A stretch of 10,953 bases of DNA from QYOJ01 sp043806735 (GTDB lineage: Bacteria > Bacteroidota > Bacteroidia > Bacteroidales > FEN-979), in the NCBI GenBank assembly GCA_043806735.1, contig JAZDGR010000020.1, forward strand, positions 1-10,953, given 5' to 3'. Below, in pieces: positions 1 to 4,336 of this stretch (the stretch's first letter is position 1; the number at the start of each line of letters is the position of its first letter). The notes under the pieces were generated by a model. That model was given only the letters and a program-made list of their open reading frames with translations, made no database searches and was not told the origin of the DNA. Position numbers and translations under genes: made by a program.

Positions 1-2
1 TT

Positions 3-626
3 TCGTTTCAGCAATATGGACTGGTCTATACGACTGCAGGCAACGCAGGTTTCATCACTGGATTATATGTTGTATTTATTCCTGTCGTGGGGTTATTCCT
101 CGGGCAACGAAACCATTACACGATCTGGATCGGGGTGGCTCTTGCTCTCGCCGGTCTTTATTTCCTCAGCGTCAAAGAGGGATTTACCATCAATTATGGA
201 GATTACTTGGCCTTTGTCTGCGCCCTGATCTGGACGGCTCAAGTACTTCTTATGGGACACGTGGCGCCGCGAACCGATCCTATCCGCACGGCCATAATTC
301 AATTCTCTATTTGCTCATTTCTAAGCTGGATCATAGCCATTTGTGTGGAAGAAATCAGCCTGCAGCCTATCCTGGATGCTGCCTGGCCTATCCTTTACGG
401 GGGCATTATGTCAGTAGGAGTTGGCTATACCCTGCAGGTTTTTGCCCAGCAAAAAGCCCACCCGGCGTATGCTTCGATTATCTTGAGCACGGAGTCGGTG
501 TTTGCCGTTTTCGGCGGATGGCTTTTGTTAAAGGAAGTCGTGACAGGGAAAATCCTTTTGGGATGTCTCTTGATGCTGGCGGGGATGATCGTAGTGCAGG
601 TCAAGGGATTTACGAAGTACGATTGA
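3..626 (+). CDS. EamA/DMT-family membrane transporter, 5'-truncated by the window edge
   Basis: The open frame enters from the left edge and gives about 207 residues before the TGA at 626. A complete EamA transporter is about 290-300 residues, so roughly 80-90 N-terminal residues are missing. The visible part starts in the end of the first EamA repeat (QQYGLVYTTAGNAGFITGLY, then a hydrophobic helix and LGQR) and continues through the second repeat from GDYLAFVCALIW. It contains several hydrophobic segments and the conserved ILSTESVFAVFGGWLLLKE stretch near the C-terminus. Members are inner-membrane drug/metabolite exporters; the substrate cannot be told from sequence. Internal ATGs such as the one at 87 are not the start, because the conserved family sequence extends upstream of them. 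The last five residues (FTKYD) and the stop codon lie inside the heptanucleotide repeat that begins near 606, so the C-terminal end may have been rewritten by that repeat. Confidence 0.9.
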   Translation, partial: SFQQYGLVYTTAGNAGFITGLYVVFIPVVGLFLGQRNHYTIWIGVALALAGLYFLSVKEGFTINYGDYLAFVCALIWTAQVLLMGHVAPRTDPIRTAIIQFSICSFLSWIIAICVEEISLQPILDAAWPILYGGIMSVGVGYTLQVFAQQKAHPAYASIILSTESVFAVFGGWLLLKEVVTGKILLGCLLMLAGMIVVQVKGFTKYD

Positions 627-670
627 TGATTGAATTTGGGATTTACGATTTTAGATTGACGATTTAATGC
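606..670. repeat. Heptanucleotide repeat tract, GATTTAC type (left of four-helix gene)
   Basis: Read in steps of seven, this stretch is a degenerate tandem array of units related to GATTTAC and GATTGAC (for example GATTTAC at 640-646, GATTTTA at 647-653, GATTGAC at 654-660). It starts inside the last codons of the EamA gene and ends about 4 nt before the 3' end of the four-helix gene. The 18-mer GATTTACGATTTTAGATT at 640-657 recurs exactly at 1124-1141 on the other side of that gene. Confidence 0.85.
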
Positions 671-673
671 TGT

Positions 674-1045
674 CTATTTCCTGCCTTCTATTTTCAGATT
701 TTCCTTTGCAGTTTTCAGGCTTGCTACAAATATCGCCAAAAGTTCTTCAGTTTCCTGTTTCAGGGATTTGAGTTTTTCCCTCGATACAAGTTCTCGTTCT
801 TCGATCAGCTCAAGCCAATAGAGTATCTCATCAGATTCCTCTTCCACGATTTTCAGTTTGTTGATAAAATCTCTCTTTGATTTCGCTCTGCAGGCAGCCC
901 GGTAATTGGCCCCCACTGAGGTTGCCGAGCGTAAAAGCTGTCCGGCAATCATCTTCGCGGTTCGGGTTTCCGGCATGTTGTCCACAAGAACCGTTATCCG
1001 GATACTAAGCTTTTTGGTTCTTTCCTTTAAAACTTCTTTGTCCAT
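674..1045 (-). CDS. Four-helix bundle protein (S23 / 23S rRNA intervening-sequence protein family)
   Basis: This 123-residue protein matches the small four-helix bundle family (PF05635/TIGR02436) first known from ORFs in 23S rRNA intervening sequences. Family signatures visible are MIAGQLLRSATSVGANYRAA (about residues 32-51), a charged stretch AKSKRDFINKLKIVEEESDE, and EILYWLELIEE. The rest is helical and rich in Lys and Glu. Length is normal for the family. Proteins of this fold form homopentamers; their cellular role is mostly unknown, and the related Avd protein works with diversity-generating reverse transcriptases. No rRNA and no reverse transcriptase lie nearby, so neither context applies. 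The gene is the only minus-strand gene in the window, is convergent with the transporter, and lies between two tracts of the same heptamer repeat. The ATG at 1045 follows AGGAAAA at 4-nt distance or less. Confidence 0.88.
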   Translation of the reverse strand: MDKEVLKERTKKLSIRITVLVDNMPETRTAKMIAGQLLRSATSVGANYRAACRAKSKRDFINKLKIVEEESDEILYWLELIEERELVSREKLKSLKQETEELLAIFVASLKTAKENLKIEGRK

Positions 1046-1086
1046 TTTTCCTGATTTATTGGTTTGCGTGCCATTAATCAGGAAAA
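1046..1086 (-). promoter_or_regulatory. Leader hairpin covering the ribosome-binding site of the four-helix gene
   Basis: An 11-bp perfect inverted repeat (TTTTCCTGATT at 1046-1056, AATCAGGAAAA at 1076-1086) is separated by 19 nt. The stem can extend imperfectly inward through TTGG (1059-1062) against CCA (1071-1073). On the minus-strand transcript, the 3' arm is AATCAGGAAAA directly followed by the ATG, so the only purine-rich ribosome-binding sequence would be paired. It could be a translational switch, or the end of a palindromic repeat. Pairing is seen in the sequence; regulation is inferred. Confidence 0.55.
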
Positions 1087-1116
1087 GGATTAAAAGGTTA
1101 TACCATGATGAAAAGA

Positions 1117-1268
1117 AATTTACGATTTACGATTTTAGATTTACGATTGGATTTTGGATTCTGGATTTACAAATGACGATTGAAACACCTCCGGCATTCT
1201 ATAAATCGTCATTTGTAAATTCACAATCGTCATTTCAATCTACAATCGTCAATCTGCAATCGTAAATC
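1117..1268. repeat. Heptanucleotide repeat cluster with both orientations (GATTTAC / GTAAATC)
   Basis: This intergenic stretch holds two heptamer tracts. From 1117 to about 1182 the units read GATTTAC, GATTTTA, GATTCTG and similar. From 1204 to 1268 they read in the opposite orientation (AATCGTC, ATTTGTA, AATCGTC, TCGTAAA). The 11-mer GATTTACGATT occurs at 640-650, 1124-1134 and 1138-1148, and its reverse complement at 1258-1268. The two tracts are joined by the perfect inverted repeat listed separately. Confidence 0.85.
1165..1220. repeat. 17-bp perfect inverted repeat (large hairpin)
   Basis: ATTTACAAATGACGATT at 1165-1181 is the exact reverse complement of 1204-1220, with a 22-nt loop (1182-1203). 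Three further pairs outward are possible if one G-T pair is allowed. It sits at the point where the heptamer tract switches orientation. It is followed by mixed sequence rather than a T-run, so it is not a typical intrinsic terminator. Confidence 0.85.
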
Positions 1269-1285
1269 ATGTAGCCCCATTTGCG

Positions 1286-1293
1286 TAACTTTG
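1286..1293 (+). promoter_or_regulatory. Bacteroidota-type -7 promoter box upstream of the M64 peptidase gene
   Basis: TAACTTTG matches the Bacteroidota -7 consensus TAnnTTTG. Transcription would begin a few bases downstream, leaving a very short leader before the ATG at 1309. No clear -33 TTTG element is visible at the usual spacing; that region is repeat sequence. The box contains the in-frame TTG at 1291, which therefore cannot be the start codon if this promoter is used. Confidence 0.55.
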
Positions 1294-1308
1294 CAAAAAA
1301 ACCTTCCC

Positions 1309-2628
1309 ATGGCAAAACCCATGCTATCGCTCCTTCTGTTCCTGACCTCGATTTGCTCCTTTGCCCAGGATGTGCGTATAGCCTCTATCCCTGAACCAGT
1401 TGCCGAGAAAACAACATTTGAACAGTTTTTCACGGACAGAACACTTCGGATCGACTACCTGCTTGCGGGAAATAATCAGAAAACAGTTGTCTATCTTTGG
1501 CAATTGAAGGACGAACCCACCTGGGGTGGTCCGCATAAAAACCTGACAGATCCATGGAATTCAGGAAACTACCGGTATTCGGTTTACGATTCAGCAACGG
1601 GACAACTCCTTTACCGCAAAGGCTTTTCTTCACTGTTTGAGGAGTTCCAGGGAACGCAGGAAGCAAAAGTTGTGCGACGTGCATACCCGATGACTGCCAC
1701 CTTTCCCTACCCTCTTTATCCGGTCAGGTTTGAGATGGAGCAACGGGCCTATAAAACAGGTGCTTTTCATCCAATCTTCAGCATGAACGTCAACCCGGCC
1801 AACTATTTTATCGTGCATGAGGAGATCGACAAGTATCCGGTAGTTGAACTCAACGTTAAAGGGGAACCTGCAACCCATCTGGATATTGTATTCCTGGCCG
1901 AAGGATATACCCAGGAGGAGATGCCAAAATTCCAGGAAGACTCCCGGCGCATGAGCAACTATTTCCTTGCTGCGGAGCCGTTCTCTGAGTATACCGACAA
2001 GATCAATTTCCGGGCGGTCGAGTCCCCATCTGCCGGATCGGGAATAGATATTCCGGGCAACGGAACTTACGTAAATACCAATATCAACAGTAGTTTTTAC
2101 ACTTTCGACAGCGACCGGTACCTGACAACACCGGATACCTGGAGTATGCGGGATATCGCTGCAAATGTTCCGTATGACCAGATCATCATCCTGAATAACA
2201 GCACAAAGTATGGAGGAGGCGGATTTTACAACCACTACTGCCAGAGCACAGTGGACAATGAGGTAAGTGAAATCGTCGCTATCCATGAGTTTGGGCATTC
2301 GTTTGGCGGACTTGCCGATGAATATGTGGGTGGGGTCAATTACGATGGTTTCTATAACCTGAAAGTTGAACCGTGGGAGCCCAATATCACCACAAATGTC
2401 AATTTCGGTTCCAAGTGGCAATCGATGATCAATGATACAGTCCCTGTTCCGACACCGCGGGATTCCACCTATGCCAACATCGTGGGAATGTTTGAGGGCG
2501 GTGGTTACATGGCTAAAGGCATCTACAGTCCGGTGATGAAATGCCGGATGAAAGATAACAGCGCCAAGGGATTTTGCCCGGTGTGCCAGGAAGCCATCCG
2601 GAAAAAAATTCTCTTCTATTGTGACTAA
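1309..2628 (+). CDS. Secreted M64-family (IgA peptidase type) zinc metallopeptidase
   Basis: This gene encodes 439 residues from the ATG at 1309. The N-terminus is a clear signal peptide with a hydrophobic core (about residues 5-18) and a probable signal peptidase I site at SFA/QD (19/20), so the enzyme is exported. Residues to about 170 resemble the beta-rich N-terminal domain that accompanies M64 peptidases in Bacteroidales. The catalytic domain begins near VELNVKGEPATHLDIVFLAE. It contains HEFGHSFGGLADEY, with His326, Glu327 and His330 of the HExxH zinc site and a downstream Asp as likely third ligand. The C-terminal Cys-containing MKCRMKDNSAKGFCPVCQ is also typical. The family includes an IgA-cleaving enzyme from Clostridium ramosum, but most members have unknown substrates. 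The TTG at 1291 was rejected because it lies in the promoter box. The gene overlaps the activase start by 8 nt, suggesting co-transcription. Confidence 0.9.
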   Translation: MAKPMLSLLLFLTSICSFAQDVRIASIPEPVAEKTTFEQFFTDRTLRIDYLLAGNNQKTVVYLWQLKDEPTWGGPHKNLTDPWNSGNYRYSVYDSATGQLLYRKGFSSLFEEFQGTQEAKVVRRAYPMTATFPYPLYPVRFEMEQRAYKTGAFHPIFSMNVNPANYFIVHEEIDKYPVVELNVKGEPATHLDIVFLAEGYTQEEMPKFQEDSRRMSNYFLAAEPFSEYTDKINFRAVESPSAGSGIDIPGNGTYVNTNINSSFYTFDSDRYLTTPDTWSMRDIAANVPYDQIIILNNSTKYGGGGFYNHYCQSTVDNEVSEIVAIHEFGHSFGGLADEYVGGVNYDGFYNLKVEPWEPNITTNVNFGSKWQSMINDTVPVPTPRDSTYANIVGMFEGGGYMAKGIYSPVMKCRMKDNSAKGFCPVCQEAIRKKILFYCD

Positions 2629-3484
2629 AGGGCTGGTTTTCGATATCAAGCGTTTCGCGGTTCACGACGGTCCCGGGATCCGGACGACGATTTTTTTCAA
2701 AGGATGTTCTCTCTCCTGTATCTGGTGTCACAACCCGGAAAGCCGCTCACCGGAACCCCAAATATCTGTGAAGCATATTGTACTCGATGGAAAAAAAATT
2801 GACAAACAAGAGGTTGCAGGTCAGGAAATGACAGTGGAAGAGCTTCTTGTGGAAGTCGCGCGCGATCGGATCTTTTTCGAGGAGTCGAGTGGAGGTGTCA
2901 CCCTTTCAGGAGGAGAACCGCTGTATCAACCCGAATTTTGTGAAGCCTTGCTGAACTCCTTAAAAGAGCATGGCTTTCATACCGCCCTGGATACTTCCGG
3001 ATATGCATCTCAGGAGAAGATCAGACGGATCCTGCCTTATACCGATCTTTTTCTGTATGATCTGAAACTCATGGATGATGCCGAACACATGAAATATACC
3101 GGTGTTTCCAATAAAGTCATCCTTGAAAACCTGAAAATCCTTATGGAAGAAGGGAAACAGGTCATCATCCGCTTCCCCGTCATCCCTGGGATCACTGATA
3201 TACAGGATAATATTGAAAAAATGATTACTTTTTTATGGCGATTACAAAGCGGACAGGCGGACAAGCGGACAGGTTTACAACTCACCAGTGCACCACTACA
3301 CCACTGCACCACTGCACCATTTGAAGTGCATCTCCTCCCCTACCATGACATAGCTAAGAACAAATATAAACGGTTTCAGATGGAAGAGAAAATGCCAGCC
3401 GATACCAGGATGAGCCATGAACGTTTATCACACATGAAAAGGAGTTTTGAGCAATCCGGGTTCCGTGTCACCATAGGAGGTTAA
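2621..3484 (+). CDS. Glycyl-radical enzyme activating protein (radical SAM, PflA/HypE type)
   Basis: This 287-residue radical SAM protein generates a 5'-deoxyadenosyl radical and installs the glycyl radical on a partner enzyme in the cytoplasm. The N-terminus has the family sequence FDIKRFAVHDGPGIRTT followed by the cluster motif CxxxCxxC (Cys29, Cys33, Cys36) and HNPES. SAM-binding GGEP is at residues 97-100, and VHLLPYH is near the C-terminus. The segment between HNPES and GGEP has no cysteines, so the ferredoxin-like double-cluster insert found in many dehydratase activases is missing; this is a compact form. The start is GTG at 2621, overlapping the peptidase stop. Residues of about 210-234 come from two octanucleotide repeat tracts inserted just before the conserved EVHLLPYH strand. 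The likely partner is the HypD-like enzyme two genes downstream, which would make this HypE; this rests on proximity. Confidence 0.88.
   Translation: MTKGLVFDIKRFAVHDGPGIRTTIFFKGCSLSCIWCHNPESRSPEPQISVKHIVLDGKKIDKQEVAGQEMTVEELLVEVARDRIFFEESSGGVTLSGGEPLYQPEFCEALLNSLKEHGFHTALDTSGYASQEKIRRILPYTDLFLYDLKLMDDAEHMKYTGVSNKVILENLKILMEEGKQVIIRFPVIPGITDIQDNIEKMITFLWRLQSGQADKRTGLQLTSAPLHHCTTAPFEVHLLPYHDIAKNKYKRFQMEEKMPADTRMSHERLSHMKRSFEQSGFRVTIGG
3249..3322 (+). repeat. Two in-frame octanucleotide repeat tracts inside the activase gene
   Basis: Three GCGGACAR units run from 3249 to 3272. After a 10-nt spacer, five CACCACTR-type units run from 3283 to 3322 (the first is CACCAGTG and the last degenerates to CACCATTT). 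Together they encode a low-complexity stretch of about 24 residues, immediately before the conserved EVHLLPYH segment. The reading frame stays open across both tracts. Confidence 0.85.
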
Positions 3485-3500
3485 AATGATGAAGTTGTGA
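3475..3500 (+). promoter_or_regulatory. Strong Shine-Dalgarno with a four-codon leader ORF before the Mut7-C gene
   Basis: AGGAGG at 3475-3480 is 5 nt from an ATG at 3486 that opens a four-codon ORF (MMKL, stop TGA at 3498-3500). That ORF ends 1 nt before the Mut7-C ATG at 3502 and is out of frame with it. The spacing would suit translational coupling through the mini-ORF, but Shine-Dalgarno use is weak in Bacteroidota, so it may be chance. Confidence 0.35.
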
Positions 3501-3501
3501 A

Positions 3502-4230
3502 ATGAACTCCGCAACTATCCGTTTTTACGAGGAACTGAACGATTTTCTTCCGCGAAAAAAGCGAAAAATATCCTATTCCGTCCATTTTCGTGATCATCCG
3601 AGCATTAAGCATATCATAGAAGCCGAGGGCGTTCCCCATACGGAAGTCGACCATATCCTGATCAACGGCAGATCAGTGTCGTTTCAGGAAAAAGTTTATC
3701 ACCAAGATTTTATTTCTGTTTATCCTGTATTTGAATCCTTTGATATTTCTTCTGTCAGCAAGATCCGGCAGAAATCTCTCCGTATTCCCCGGTTCATTCT
3801 GGATGTTCACCTTGGCAAACTTGCGCGTTACCTGAGGATGCTTGGATTCGATTCGATCTATTCATCTGGGTATTCGGACAAAGATCTGGTAGGATTATCC
3901 ATTTCGGGAAAACGTACTGTATTGACCCGTGACCGTAGAATGCTGATGAATAAGGAACTGGAACGGGGGTACTGGATCCGGTCTGACGACACCATCGAAC
4001 AAGTGCATGAAGTGATTCACAGATTTGACCTGACAGGTTTGATCCACAGGTATTCACGGTGTACATTGTGTAACGGGATGCTCAGCCCGGTTGATGAAAC
4101 CTTAGCCCGGAAGAGATATCCGGATCATCAGTTCTATCCCGATACCTGTTTTTATCAATGTGGTAATTGCTCCCATTTATACTGGAAGGGATCCCATTGC
4201 GAGCGATTCGACCGGATTTTTCTGCTATGA
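3502..4230 (+). CDS. Mut7-C RNase-domain protein with N-terminal ubiquitin-like domain and zinc ribbon
   Basis: This 242-residue protein has two parts. Residues 1 to about 85 resemble the Mut7-C ubiquitin-like domain (MoaD/ThiS-like beta-grasp), with HILINGRSVSF. From about residue 97 it carries the Mut7-C domain, a PIN-like RNase fold: FILDVHLGKLARYLRMLGFD with Asp101, and LTRDRRML with Asp144, supply likely metal-binding acids. A zinc ribbon is formed by Cys187/Cys190 (CTLCNG) and Cys220/Cys223 (CGNC). The architecture and length are normal for the bacterial family, whose physiological substrate is unknown. The name comes from the C-terminal part of animal Mut-7 exonucleases. It sits 17 nt after the activase gene, so is probably in the same transcript, and separates activase from glycyl radical enzyme. 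No functional link to them is known. Confidence 0.88.
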   Translation: MNSATIRFYEELNDFLPRKKRKISYSVHFRDHPSIKHIIEAEGVPHTEVDHILINGRSVSFQEKVYHQDFISVYPVFESFDISSVSKIRQKSLRIPRFILDVHLGKLARYLRMLGFDSIYSSGYSDKDLVGLSISGKRTVLTRDRRMLMNKELERGYWIRSDDTIEQVHEVIHRFDLTGLIHRYSRCTLCNGMLSPVDETLARKRYPDHQFYPDTCFYQCGNCSHLYWKGSHCERFDRIFLL

Positions 4231-4260
4231 ATGAGGATTAGTCTCTTGTATCTTTTCGTG

Positions 4261-4268
4261 TATCTTTG
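4261..4268 (+). promoter_or_regulatory. Bacteroidota-type -7 promoter box upstream of hypD
   Basis: TATCTTTG matches TAnnTTTG and lies 68 nt before the HypD ATG at 4337. It predicts a leader of about 60 nt containing the palindrome at 4298-4315. No convincing -33 element was found at standard spacing. Confidence 0.5.
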
Positions 4269-4297
4269 CCATATTAATGGCACGCTGATGACACGGA

Positions 4298-4315
4298 TCC
4301 CGATAGGTATCGGGA
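4298..4315. repeat. Perfect palindrome (8-bp arms) in the hypD leader
   Basis: TCCCGATA, a GG loop centre, then TATCGGGA form an 18-nt perfect hairpin or palindrome, ending 21 nt before the HypD start codon. Between it and the ATG, a short imperfect direct repeat (ATAGCG, GTAGCG) occurs. It could be an RNA hairpin, a regulator-binding site, or a copy of a dispersed palindromic repeat; CCCGATA/TATCGGG palindromes are, as far as I recall, frequent in Bacteroidota genomes. Confidence 0.7.
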
Positions 4316-4336
4316 ACGAAATAGCGAGGTAGCGAA

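Noticed and set aside
674..1045. Avd-type accessory protein of a diversity-generating retroelement
   Set aside because: The fold family is related, but there is no reverse transcriptase, template repeat or variable repeat in the window.
1165..1220. Intrinsic transcription terminator
   Set aside because: The hairpin is AT-rich and long-looped, and no T-run follows on either side.
606..1268. Insertion sequence
   Set aside because: No transposase or terminal inverted repeats bracket the block; the 18-bp direct repeat is part of a tandem tract and not a clean target-site duplication.
1291..1308. TTG at 1291 as start of the M64 peptidase
   Set aside because: It lies inside the TAACTTTG promoter box, and the ATG at 1309 gives a better signal peptide.
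1630..2649. 339-codon open frame on the minus strand opposite the M64 peptidase gene
   Set aside because: It is a shadow of a gene with a clear signal peptide and catalytic motif on the plus strand; the translated shadow shows no recognisable family.
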